From Bacillus tequilensis KCTC 13622 (GTDB lineage: Bacteria > Bacillota > Bacilli > Bacillales > Bacillaceae): a stretch of DNA of 64,000 nt. Numbering within the stretch: the stretch's first letter is position 1; each line of letters opens with the position of its first letter. Below the pieces are notes generated by a model. It saw only the letters and a list, made by a program, of their open reading frames with translations. It did not search any database and was not told the origin of the DNA. This document shows positions 45,248 to 56,080 of the stretch, in pieces. The position numbers were made by a program, and so were the translations under genes. The stretch spans positions 186,001 to 250,000 of the forward strand of contig NZ_AYTO01000008.1 of assembly GCF_000507145.1 (NCBI RefSeq). The letters are read 5' to 3'.

Positions 45248-46033
45248 ATGGCTGCTTCAACATTAACGATCAAAGATCTTCACGTTGAAATCGAAGGGAA
45301 AGAGATCTTAAAGGGTGTAAACCTTGAAATAAAAGGCGGAGAGTTCCACGCGGTAATGGGACCGAACGGGACTGGTAAATCCACTCTGTCAGCTGCTATT
45401 ATGGGGCATCCTAAATATGAAGTAACAAAAGGCAGCATCACGCTTGACGGTAAAGACGTACTGGAGATGGAAGTGGACGAGCGTGCGCAGGCGGGCTTAT
45501 TCCTTGCGATGCAGTACCCAAGTGAAATCAGCGGTGTGACAAATGCCGACTTCCTTCGTTCAGCAATCAACGCGCGCAGAGAAGAAGGCGATGAAATTTC
45601 TCTTATGAAATTCATCCGCAAAATGGACGAAAACATGGAGTTCCTTGAAATGGACCCTGAAATGGCTCAGCGCTATCTTAACGAAGGCTTCTCAGGCGGG
45701 GAGAAAAAACGCAACGAAATCCTTCAGTTAATGATGATTGAACCTAAAATCGCCATCCTTGATGAAATCGACTCAGGTCTTGATATTGACGCTCTGAAAG
45801 TTGTATCTAAAGGGATCAACAAAATGCGCAGCGAAAACTTCGGCTGCCTGATGATCACTCACTATCAGCGCCTGTTGAACTACATCACTCCGGACGTTGT
45901 CCACGTGATGATGCAAGGCCGCGTTGTCAAATCCGGCGGTGCAGAGCTTGCACAGCGTCTAGAAGCAGAAGGTTATGACTGGATCAAACAAGAACTTGGC
46001 ATTGAAGACGAAACTGTAGGCCAAGAAGCGTAA
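45248..46033 (+). CDS. sufC: SufC, Fe-S assembly ATPase
   Basis: A 261-residue ABC-type ATPase of the SUF system: Walker A GPNGTGKST, signature FSGGEKKRNEI and Walker B IAILDEIDSGLD, the latter characteristic of SufC. It forms the SufBCD scaffold complex in the cytoplasm. ATG 45248 follows tggaggt; the frame opens at 45212. First gene of the operon, 17 nt before sufD. Confidence 0.97.
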   Translation: MAASTLTIKDLHVEIEGKEILKGVNLEIKGGEFHAVMGPNGTGKSTLSAAIMGHPKYEVTKGSITLDGKDVLEMEVDERAQAGLFLAMQYPSEISGVTNADFLRSAINARREEGDEISLMKFIRKMDENMEFLEMDPEMAQRYLNEGFSGGEKKRNEILQLMMIEPKIAILDEIDSGLDIDALKVVSKGINKMRSENFGCLMITHYQRLLNYITPDVVHVMMQGRVVKSGGAELAQRLEAEGYDWIKQELGIEDETVGQEA

Positions 46034-46050
46034 GCGTTAGGGGGATTAAT

Positions 46051-49017
<2,967 letters not shown>

Positions 49018-49037
49018 AAGGATTGGAGTGAAAATGG

Positions 49038-50435
49038 ATGGCTAAAAAAATGCCTGATATTGGTGAATACAAGTATGGTTTTCACGACAAAGACGTTTCC
49101 ATTTTCCGTTCAGAGCGCGGATTGACAAAAGAAATCGTAGAAGAAATTTCTCGCATGAAAGAAGAGCCTCAATGGATGCTTGATTTCCGCTTGAAATCAC
49201 TTGAGCATTTCTACAATATGCCGATGCCTCAATGGGGCGGAGATTTAAACTCACTGAACTTTGACGAAATTACGTACTACGTAAAACCGTCTGAGCGTTC
49301 AGAGCGTTCTTGGGATGAAGTTCCTGAAGAAATTAAGCAAACATTCGACAAGCTCGGTATTCCAGAAGCTGAACAAAAATACCTCGCGGGTGTTTCTGCT
49401 CAGTACGAATCTGAGGTTGTATACCACAACATGAAAGAAGACCTTGAAGCGCAAGGCATCGTCTTTAAAGACACTGACAGCGCGCTGAAAGAAAACGAAG
49501 ATATTTTCCGTGAGCACTGGGCAAAAGTGATCCCGCCGACTGATAACAAGTTTGCGGCGCTTAACTCAGCTGTTTGGTCCGGCGGATCTTTCATCTACGT
49601 GCCTAAAGGCGTAAAGGTTGAAACACCGCTTCAAGCTTACTTCCGTATCAACTCTGAAAACATGGGTCAGTTCGAACGTACGCTGATTATCGTTGACGAA
49701 GAAGCAAGCGTTCATTACGTGGAAGGCTGTACTGCGCCTGTTTACACAACAAACTCACTTCACAGTGCGGTTGTTGAGATCATCGTCAAAAAAGGCGGCT
49801 ATTGCCGTTATACAACGATCCAAAACTGGGCAAACAACGTTTACAACCTTGTCACAAAGCGTACGATTTGTGAAGAAAACGCAACAATGGAATGGATCGA
49901 CGGCAACATCGGTTCTAAACTGACAATGAAATATCCGGCTTGTATCCTAAAAGGCGAAGGCGCGCGCGGTATGACGCTTTCTATCGCTCTTGCGGGTAAA
50001 GGCCAGCATCAGGATGCGGGTGCGAAAATGATTCACCTTGCACCAAACACATCATCCACAATCGTATCAAAATCGATTTCAAAACAAGGCGGAAAAGTAA
50101 CGTACCGCGGAATCGTCCACTTCGGACGCAAAGCGGAAGGCGCCCGCTCTAACATCGAGTGCGATACGCTCATTATGGATAACAAATCAACTTCAGACAC
50201 CATTCCTTACAATGAAATCTTAAATGATAACATTTCATTGGAGCACGAAGCGAAAGTGTCTAAAGTATCTGAAGAGCAGCTCTTCTACTTGATGAGCCGC
50301 GGTATTTCCGAAGAAGAAGCGACTGAAATGATCGTAATGGGCTTCATCGAGCCATTCACAAAAGAACTCCCGATGGAATACGCAGTTGAAATGAACCGTT
50401 TGATTAAGTTCGAAATGGAAGGTTCAATAGGATAA
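49038..50435 (+). CDS. sufB: SufB, Fe-S scaffold subunit
   Basis: A 465-residue SufB scaffold. Recognised by [49 protein letters not shown] and [23 protein letters not shown] with the conserved Cys near residue 375, followed by the shared [20 protein letters not shown] block. aaaggattgg lies upstream. Last gene of the operon; the downstream terminator marks the end of the conserved backbone. Confidence 0.97.
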   Translation: MAKKMPDIGEYKYGFHDKDVSIFRSERGLTKEIVEEISRMKEEPQWMLDFRLKSLEHFYNMPMPQWGGDLNSLNFDEITYYVKPSERSERSWDEVPEEIKQTFDKLGIPEAEQKYLAGVSAQYESEVVYHNMKEDLEAQGIVFKDTDSALKENEDIFREHWAKVIPPTDNKFAALNSAVWSGGSFIYVPKGVKVETPLQAYFRINSENMGQFERTLIIVDEEASVHYVEGCTAPVYTTNSLHSAVVEIIVKKGGYCRYTTIQNWANNVYNLVTKRTICEENATMEWIDGNIGSKLTMKYPACILKGEGARGMTLSIALAGKGQHQDAGAKMIHLAPNTSSTIVSKSISKQGGKVTYRGIVHFGRKAEGARSNIECDTLIMDNKSTSDTIPYNEILNDNISLEHEAKVSKVSEEQLFYLMSRGISEEEATEMIVMGFIEPFTKELPMEYAVEMNRLIKFEMEGSIG

Positions 50436-50444
50436 CTAACGATT

Positions 50445-50470
50445 AACCCTTGTTTATCAAGGGTTTTTCT
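50445..50470 (+). terminator. Terminator of sufCDSUB
   Basis: Stem aacccttg / caagggtt with a TTTAT loop and T5 tail. Confidence 0.88.
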
Positions 50471-50924
50471 TATTTTTGATACGTGCCAAGTTTCTGTCAT
50501 GCCAACTTTTTGCCAAGCTTTTATTATCTTGACATGTAAGATGCGAATTTTGCAAGTTTATCCTGTTCGATTTTTTTCATTACATGATGGTTTCACTTGT
50601 TGTTTTTATGCCCCAATCTTTTCGATACATAAAGCAGGGAAGGGATGCACCTGATATTAAGCACCAAGACAGTGTGTGTCTGAAAGCAGGTAAGTCCCTA
50701 TATTCGACCCCCGAAGCTTTATGGTAGTTCTGTTCTATTACAGCTATTTAATGTAGCTGCTCTTTATATTGAATTAACGGGGCAGGATAGTTGAAGGAGA
50801 AAGGTTTGTAACATAAACTAAATATGTACATAAATATGGAAGGATTGCTAGAAAAAAACCTATATCTGGTTCAATAATTAAGAGATAAGGAAACATTTTC
50901 TGGAAGGGATGAAAGGGAATTATT
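50471..50924. other. 454-bp AT-rich non-coding stretch at the left side of the insertion
   Basis: No convincing gene. It holds three direct repeats of tgccaa(g/c)(t/c)tt at 50484, 50500 and 50511, small hairpins agaca/tgtct (around 50672-50686) and cagcta/tagctg (around 50741-50759), and an A-rich run up to the RBS of the next gene. No clear promoter pair was found, although tatatt and taataat segments are frequent near the end. Confidence 0.6.
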
Positions 50925-51263
50925 ATGAGTGAAACAATGCAGCGGATTAATCAATTTAGAGATGAGCGCAACTGGCGGCAATTTCATAATGAAAAAGATC
51001 TGGCCATTTCCATCTCTTTAGAAGCGAATGAATTATTGGAATTATTTCAATGGAAAACACCAGAGGAAACCAAGGGAAATCCTGAGCGACTTAAGGAAGA
51101 ACTGGCAGATGTGCTGATTTACTCTTATATGATGGCTGATAATCTAGGATTTGATATTGATGAAATCATCGCCGAAAAATTAAATAAAAATGCCCGAAAA
51201 TATCCAGTTCCCAAAAGCTTTGGTCAAAAAAAGAAATATAATGAACTGGATGAGGTGGATTAA
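50925..51263 (+). CDS. MazG-like nucleotide pyrophosphohydrolase
   Basis: A 112-residue all-alpha NTP pyrophosphohydrolase of the MazG/RS21-C6 type. The metal-binding ExxE...ExxD pattern is Glu33-Glu36 (SLEANELLELFQW) and Glu59-Asp62 (KEELADVLIYSYMMADNLGFD), as in dCTPase/MazG-like proteins. Such enzymes cleave (d)NTPs to (d)NMP and pyrophosphate. aaaggg precedes ATG 50925. It is three bases before the nuclease-helicase gene, so the two must act together. Its DNA is visibly AT-richer than suf and yurR, suggesting transfer. Confidence 0.87.
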   Translation: MSETMQRINQFRDERNWRQFHNEKDLAISISLEANELLELFQWKTPEETKGNPERLKEELADVLIYSYMMADNLGFDIDEIIAEKLNKNARKYPVPKSFGQKKKYNELDEVD

Positions 51264-51266
51264 GCA

Positions 51267-53021
51267 ATGGCTAAGTACAAATGTATAACATTGAAAGTGA
51301 AAAATGGAGAATTGGATGGTATCGATAGACTTCGTCAGCCTGAACAAAATATCCTTAAAAATGGCAATGTCGTTTATATCTATAAAGGGTCGAAGTCGAA
51401 AAAGATTTACATTGGACAAACGAAACAATTTACTGTGCGGAATAAGCAACACTACAATGGTGAAGATAAAAGATTTAATAATGCAGATTTCGACCAAGTG
51501 ATTATTCTTTGTTCAGTCTATTTAGATGGTGGTACAGCTTTATATGATGTCGAAAGCCAGCTAATCACATACTTTAAGGCGGAGAATTCAAACTCTAGAA
51601 AGCAACTGGTTCATTATGACAATGAGGACATTATTAATGGAAATAAGGGTATCAGCGTCAATGCCTACCGAGACCAAGAAAAGGTTGCTTCAGAAGTTGT
51701 TTTGCCTTTTTGGGAAAACGAGCTATACCCTAATGGATGGGTAAGCACACCGACTTTAAAGAAGTTGCGCAATGAAGCACTGGTCAAATATAGCCCAATC
51801 AAAGTAATAACAGAACAGCAAATGGACATTCTTGATGAGATTGAATCAAATCCTGATATAAGCTTTGTGATTAATGGTGATGCAGGTACTGGCAAAACCG
51901 TGCTGCTGACTCATTTGGTCGCTAAGCTGTTGAATGATAAACCTAATCATAGAATAGCAGTTGTTTTGCAGCCTAACTGGATTAAAACGGCAAAGCAAAT
52001 TTTTAGAGTATATGGAATGAACAACAGTAACCTGACACTTGCTACTTCGACAAAGTTGATTAATGACGATGAAAATTATGATATTGTAATTGTTGACGAA
52101 TCTCATAAGCTTTCCAGAAAATTTTCAAAGCAAATGGCATCTTTTAATAGTGTGTATAAAGGAAGATTTGCACAGGATGAGAACCACTTAGAGTGCTTAA
52201 AAAAATTAGGTCGTCAAATTGTGTTAATGTATGATGTATTGCAAGCTATTCGCCCAGCCAATATGACACGTTCGCAATTTAAGGAAGCAACCATAGATTT
52301 TGAAAAGAGATACTTAACAACGCAATTTAGAATTCAAGCTCCAAAAGGCAAGAACTATACATCAGAGGATTTCGTAAATGGCATAAAATATCTTTTGTAT
52401 AAGGATACAGGTCTATTAGAACAAGAAGAAACGAATTTTAACCCGAATTTTAACAGAGCGGTTTTTCATGATAATGATGCAGATGCTTATTTTGGATATT
52501 TTGAAACAGAACCTTTAAAGAATTTGATTGATTGGGTAGAAGAAGACAGAAATTTCAATCCTGAACACATAAACCGCGTGCTAGGTGGATTAGTTGAACC
52601 TTGGAAGCAGGCTGATGGCAAAGACCAGTCAATCACTCATTGGCATGAAGGGAATATCAAACGAAGATGGAATTCTACTCAAGAAAATTGGGTTTTTTCA
52701 GAGGATGCCGATGCCGAAGATCAGATTGGCTCTGTCTTCGCAGTTCAGGGAATCGATTTGAATAAAGTCGGTGTTTTAATCGGCAATGATCTGCAAGTCG
52801 ACGCAAAGGGTCGGTTATTCGGCAATCCAGAGAATTTTCATAATGCAAACGGCAAGTTCTCAAAAGACGATGAAAGCCCTAAAAATGCACAAGAGTTTAC
52901 CTTATTTGTGTTGAACATTTACTATATTTTGATGACTAGAGGAATTGACGGGATTCGTCTGGGATTCTGGAAGAATGAAGCGTTTAAAAAGTATATGAAG
53001 GAAATATTGGAGATTAAATAA
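51267..53021 (+). CDS. GIY-YIG nuclease-DUF2075 helicase-like fusion protein
   Basis: A 584-residue protein with two domains. Residues about 34-105 form a GIY-YIG-type nuclease: VYIYKG, IYIGQT (47-52), Arg58 and His62 in VRNKQHY and metal-binding Glu96 (YDVESQLITYF). Residues about 180-580 are a DUF2075/SF1-like P-loop NTPase: Walker A GDAGTGKT (204-211), Walker B DIVIVDESH (DESH 277-280), the SVFAVQGIDL motif and a terminal YYILMTRGIDGIRLG arginine-finger motif. gaggtgg precedes ATG 51267. The family has no assigned function that I know; association with a MazG-like gene suggests defence. Confidence 0.85.
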   Translation: MAKYKCITLKVKNGELDGIDRLRQPEQNILKNGNVVYIYKGSKSKKIYIGQTKQFTVRNKQHYNGEDKRFNNADFDQVIILCSVYLDGGTALYDVESQLITYFKAENSNSRKQLVHYDNEDIINGNKGISVNAYRDQEKVASEVVLPFWENELYPNGWVSTPTLKKLRNEALVKYSPIKVITEQQMDILDEIESNPDISFVINGDAGTGKTVLLTHLVAKLLNDKPNHRIAVVLQPNWIKTAKQIFRVYGMNNSNLTLATSTKLINDDENYDIVIVDESHKLSRKFSKQMASFNSVYKGRFAQDENHLECLKKLGRQIVLMYDVLQAIRPANMTRSQFKEATIDFEKRYLTTQFRIQAPKGKNYTSEDFVNGIKYLLYKDTGLLEQEETNFNPNFNRAVFHDNDADAYFGYFETEPLKNLIDWVEEDRNFNPEHINRVLGGLVEPWKQADGKDQSITHWHEGNIKRRWNSTQENWVFSEDADAEDQIGSVFAVQGIDLNKVGVLIGNDLQVDAKGRLFGNPENFHNANGKFSKDDESPKNAQEFTLFVLNIYYILMTRGIDGIRLGFWKNEAFKKYMKEILEIK

Positions 53022-53286
53022 GTAACTGATACTTTGCATGTTCGAATTTTTACAACTATTAACTAGTATTCTCAGGACTTATCTTTTTTAGGATGGGCTG
53101 GGTTATTTGGGCCAAGTCACAATAGCTGTCTTCGACGATACATGCGGTAGCCGCCTTATTCAAATTGTACAGGAGTAATCAATGCATGAAATAACCATAT
53201 TTCTAAACGATTTATTGGTGAGTTATAATCAAAAATTATAACTGTATTATTTACGATTAATTAAGGTTCAATCGGTTAATTTTTCA
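53022..53286. other. 265-bp AT-rich stretch at the right side of the insertion, with a possible gene remnant
   Basis: No complete gene. One frame, 53092-53178, runs 28 codons between stops (DGLGYLGQVTIAVFDDTCGS, then RLIQIVQE) and looks protein-like but has no start; it may be the tail of a lost gene. The remainder is AT-rich with an ataattttt-type stretch (attataactg near 53236). Confidence 0.45.
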
Positions 53287-53326
53287 TAAAAAAGGACGTG
53301 ACTGGTTTTCAGTTGCGTCCTTTTTG
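53287..53326. terminator. Terminator at the right end of the insertion
   Basis: Stem aaaaggacg-gact / agt-gcgtcctttt with a small mismatch, flanked by A6 and T5; works in both directions. Confidence 0.8.
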
Positions 53327-53336
53327 TATGCAGAAG

Positions 53337-53368
53337 AAAAACCGCAGGCCGAGGGGCGCGCGGTTTTT
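53337..53368 (-). terminator. Terminator of sspG-yurS
   Basis: Stem aaaaaccgc / gcggttttt with a GC-rich 14-nt loop, overlapping the yurS stop; the T tract serves the minus strand. Confidence 0.82.
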
Positions 53369-53639
53369 ACTCTTCATTCTCCGGATTGATGACTTGCTTT
53401 ACAGATGTGCCATTGTGATACCCATTGTTCATCTCTCGTAATCGCGTATAAGCCGTGTCAAATTCCTCTTTTGTCATCTGCTTTGCGGCTAAGGCAGAGC
53501 ACAAAATGGCAAAGGCGATTGGCATTGTATCAATGTGGATGTCGATATGGACCTCTGAGTTGCCGCTGTTTTTGATCACGGATTCAGTAGCGGGTATCTC
53601 TTGAGTGTGTCTGTTGATAGGAATGATGTTTTCGTTCAT
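53367..53639 (-). CDS. yurS: YurS, small spore-associated protein
   Basis: A 90-residue protein (MNENIIPINRHTQEIPATES...). Residues 23-38 (IKNSGNSEVHIDIHID) closely resemble the core of SspG encoded just upstream, after which it continues with MPIAFAILCSALAAKQMTKEEFDTAY. Its ATG 53639 shares a base with the sspG stop (TAATG), so the two are translationally coupled. Function unknown; a sporulation role follows from the coupling. Confidence 0.85.
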   Translation of the reverse strand: MNENIIPINRHTQEIPATESVIKNSGNSEVHIDIHIDTMPIAFAILCSALAAKQMTKEEFDTAYTRLREMNNGYHNGTSVKQVINPENEE

Positions 53640-53791
53640 TACTCTTCCCCGTCTTGTGTCTGAGTCTGAGTCTGTGCCTGATCCTGATCTGTGTTCACGT
53701 TGACGACGACACTTGAATTGCCGCTGTTTTGGACTCTTGCGCCTGCCGCATCGCGTCTGTTTTCTTCATTTTCATGATTATTTTCGCTCAT
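53639..53791 (-). CDS. sspG: Minor small acid-soluble spore protein SspG
   Basis: A 50-residue acidic, Gln/Asn-rich protein (MSENNHENEENRRDAAGARV, then QNSGNSSVVVNVNTDQDQ and a Q/T repeat tail). Recognised as SspG, a minor SASP made late in sporulation. aaaggatgatacc precedes ATG 53791. The tail is a short TQ repeat that may vary by slippage. Confidence 0.9.
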   Translation of the reverse strand: MSENNHENEENRRDAAGARVQNSGNSSVVVNVNTDQDQAQTQTQTQDGEE

Positions 53792-53949
53792 GGTATCATC
53801 CTTTCTCTATTGATAGTGACAGAATATTCGATAGGAGAGTAAAGAGATTGGACGAACTTCGCGTTTTTTTCATATTGAGGCAATGGGTCGAAGTAAAGCA
53901 CTCGATTTGGTAAAATGAATAGACATTATAATAGAAAAGGTGTTTTTAT

Positions 53950-55068
53950 ATGAAATCGTACATCATCGTCGGCGCAGGGATTCTCGGCGCGTCGACTGCT
54001 TACCATCTTGTCAAACGGGGTGCCAGGGTCACGGTGATCGACCGGAAGGAACCTGGACAAGCGACCGATGCGGCGGCCGGAATCGTCTGTCCTTGGCTGT
54101 CGCAGCGCCGCAATCAGGATTGGTATCAGCTTGCTAAGGGAGGAGCACGGTACTATACGGATTTAATCCATCAATTGGAAGAGGACGGCGAAACAGATAC
54201 GGGATACAAGCGTGTCGGTGCGATCAGCATTCATACGGATGCGGTGAAGCTCGATAAGATGGAGGAGCGGGCGTATAAGAGGCGGGAGGACGCGCCGGAA
54301 ATCGGTGAGATTACCCGCTTGTCCGCGAGTGAAACGAAAAAGCTGTTTCCGATTTTAGCTGATGGCTATGAATCGGTTCATATCAGCGGTGCCGCCCGGG
54401 TGAACGGAAGAGCGCTGTGCCGGTCGCTTTTAAGCGCTGCTAAGAAACGAGGCGCAGAGATCATCAAAGGAAACGCGTCCTTGCTTTTTGAAAATGGAAC
54501 GGTTACCGGTGTGCAAACAGACACACAGCGGTTTGCGGCGGACGCGGTGATTGTGACTGCGGGGGCATGGGCCAATGAGATCATGAAGCCTCTTGGCATT
54601 CACTTTCAAGTGTCCTTTCAGAAGGCGCAGATTATGCATTTTGAAAGGACGGATGCGGACACAGGATCATGGCCGGTTGTGATTCCGCCAAACGATCAGT
54701 ACATTCTTTCATTTGATAACGGCAGGATTGTAGCCGGCGCCACACACGAAAACGATGCCGATCTTGATGATTTGCGTGTGACGGCCGGAGGGCAGCACGA
54801 GGTATTGAGCAAAGCGCTAACCGCAGCACCGGGGCTTGCAGACAGTGCTGTGATTGAAGCAAGAGTGGGCTTTAGGCCATTTACACCGGGGTTTCTGCCG
54901 GTTGCAGGGGCTGTACCAGGCGTTGGAGGCCTTTTTGCCGCTAATGGTTTAGGCGCCTCGGGATTAACGATGGGGCCGTTCCTGGGTTCAGAGCTCGCAA
55001 AGCTCGTTCTCGGAAAGCAGACTGAAATCGACCTTAGCCCGTATGATCCAGCCGGAGCGCTTGCATAA
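53950..55068 (+). CDS. yurR: FAD-dependent amino-acid oxidase-like protein YurR
   Basis: A 372-residue DAO/glycine-oxidase family flavoprotein: FAD-binding GAGILGASTAYHLVKRGARVTVID (GxGxxG at 8-13) and the C-terminal GFRPFTPGFLPVAG and GLFAANGLGASGLTMGPFLG FAD/substrate block. It probably oxidises an amine or amino acid; substrate unknown. aaaaggtg precedes ATG 53950. Divergent from sspG. Confidence 0.9.
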   Translation: MKSYIIVGAGILGASTAYHLVKRGARVTVIDRKEPGQATDAAAGIVCPWLSQRRNQDWYQLAKGGARYYTDLIHQLEEDGETDTGYKRVGAISIHTDAVKLDKMEERAYKRREDAPEIGEITRLSASETKKLFPILADGYESVHISGAARVNGRALCRSLLSAAKKRGAEIIKGNASLLFENGTVTGVQTDTQRFAADAVIVTAGAWANEIMKPLGIHFQVSFQKAQIMHFERTDADTGSWPVVIPPNDQYILSFDNGRIVAGATHENDADLDDLRVTAGGQHEVLSKALTAAPGLADSAVIEARVGFRPFTPGFLPVAGAVPGVGGLFAANGLGASGLTMGPFLGSELAKLVLGKQTEIDLSPYDPAGALA

Positions 55069-55169
55069 TAAGTAAAAGCATAACAAACAAATAGTATAAA
55101 GCTGTTCTAGCTTTTCTTTTCTGTCTGTGTTAGCATTAATCTTAATGAAAAAGAGGACGTGAACTTATT

Positions 55170-55544
55170 TTGATAAAAATTGATATACCCGCACCGAATG
55201 TCACCATCACCGAACGACAGCAGTCAGCAAATGAGAACGAGCCGAAAATAAAGGCGATTTACGGCTTCATCGACTTTCACCAGATCCCAAGGGATAAAGG
55301 CGGCATTTTTATGTTTTACAACATTCATGACGAGCTGCTGTTTGTTGGGAAAGCGAGAAAGCTAAGACAGAGAATTAAGAAGCATTTTGAAGACAATGTC
55401 TCACCGATCAAGCATCATAGAGACGAAGTATATAAAATTGAAGTATGTGTCGTTGATGATCCAATGGAAAGAGAGATTTACGAAACGTATGCGATCAATA
55501 CCCTTCAGTCGAAATACAACATTGAGAAAGTATTTTATAAATAA
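55170..55544 (+). CDS. yurQ: GIY-YIG nuclease-like protein YurQ
   Basis: A 124-residue UvrC-type GIY-YIG domain: GIFMFYNIHDELLFVGKARKLRQRIKKHF with the GIY replaced by FMF and YIG by FVG, catalytic Arg conserved, and the metal-ligand Glu in MEREIYETYAI. TTG 55170 has aagaggacgtg upstream. Function unknown; part of the conserved backbone and not closely similar to the GIY-YIG domain of the insertion gene. Confidence 0.88.
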   Translation: MIKIDIPAPNVTITERQQSANENEPKIKAIYGFIDFHQIPRDKGGIFMFYNIHDELLFVGKARKLRQRIKKHFEDNVSPIKHHRDEVYKIEVCVVDDPMEREIYETYAINTLQSKYNIEKVFYK

Positions 55545-55546
55545 GG

Positions 55547-55576
55547 AAAACCGGAGCCCTCAAGGCTCCGGTTTTA
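55547..55576 (+). terminator. Terminator of yurQ
   Basis: Stem aaaaccggagcc / ggctccggtttt with a CTCAA loop. Confidence 0.92.
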
Positions 55577-55582
55577 TTGTTG

Positions 55583-55855
55583 TTACAGTGCCAGCCACAG
55601 CACCGCGATGTGTACGATCAGCAGAAAGTATACAACGAGGAATAACTGGACGACCCGTTTTCTGAATAACATACAGACAACCATAAGCACGGGAAAAATC
55701 AGAACGCCGGCCGTTTTATTGATAGCTGTATTCGGACGGTTCGACACGTCATAGTGAATGGCCATATCAGCAGGAAGCAACGGATAAAACACAATCGACA
55801 GAATAAAGGCGAGAGCCACCGCTCCCCACAGCACCTTATCATTCATCAAAAACAT
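55583..55855 (-). CDS. Short SdpI/DUF1648-like membrane protein
   Basis: A 90-residue protein with three hydrophobic segments (LWGAVALAFILSIVFYPLLP, AGVLIFPVLMVVCMLF, VVQLFLVVYFLLIVHIAVLWL). LPADMAIHYDVSNRPNTAINK matches the DUF1648 motif (LPxxxPxHWxxxGxP) at the start of SdpI-type immunity proteins, but the C-terminal SdpI half is missing, so it is either a short family member or truncated. aaaggagtg precedes ATG 55855. I do not recall it from 168 at this place. Confidence 0.75.
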   Translation of the reverse strand: MFLMNDKVLWGAVALAFILSIVFYPLLPADMAIHYDVSNRPNTAINKTAGVLIFPVLMVVCMLFRKRVVQLFLVVYFLLIVHIAVLWLAL

Positions 55856-55939
55856 ATGAACACTCCTTTTTTACATATAATAGTATTTTAGTGTAAAAAA
55901 GTTTATTTTTCAGTGTTTTTCTAATGCTGTCGCTTATGA

Positions 55940-56035
55940 GTATGTGTAAACGCGGCAGCCGCCGAAGAAGATTTTGATTTAGGCAAAGAGCAGCTCATCG
56001 CTAATGTCGTGGACCGCATTAATGCGCAGCACTGA
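55940..56035 (+). pseudogene. C-terminal remnant of an unidentified gene
   Basis: After a stop at 55937-55939, 31 codons read VCVNAAAAEEDFDLGKEQ, then LIANVVDRINAQH, ending at TGA 56033-56035, directly followed by a strong plus-strand terminator. There is no start or RBS. It looks like the tail of a deleted plus-strand gene, possibly an oxidoreductase, but the fragment is too short to assign. Confidence 0.5.
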
Positions 56036-56047
56036 AGCTGAAGGAAG

Positions 56048-56080
56048 AAACGCTAATGAAATCGGCCTTAGCGTTTTTTT
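56048..56080 (+). terminator. Terminator after the remnant
   Basis: Stem aaacgctaa / ttagcgttt with a 12-nt loop and T7 on the plus strand; overlaps the MerR stop codon. Confidence 0.85.

Noticed and set aside
55170-55544. YurQ as a third part of the MazG/GIY-YIG insertion
   Set aside because: It lies beyond sspG-yurS and yurR, belongs to the conserved gene order, and its GIY-YIG domain is of a different subtype.
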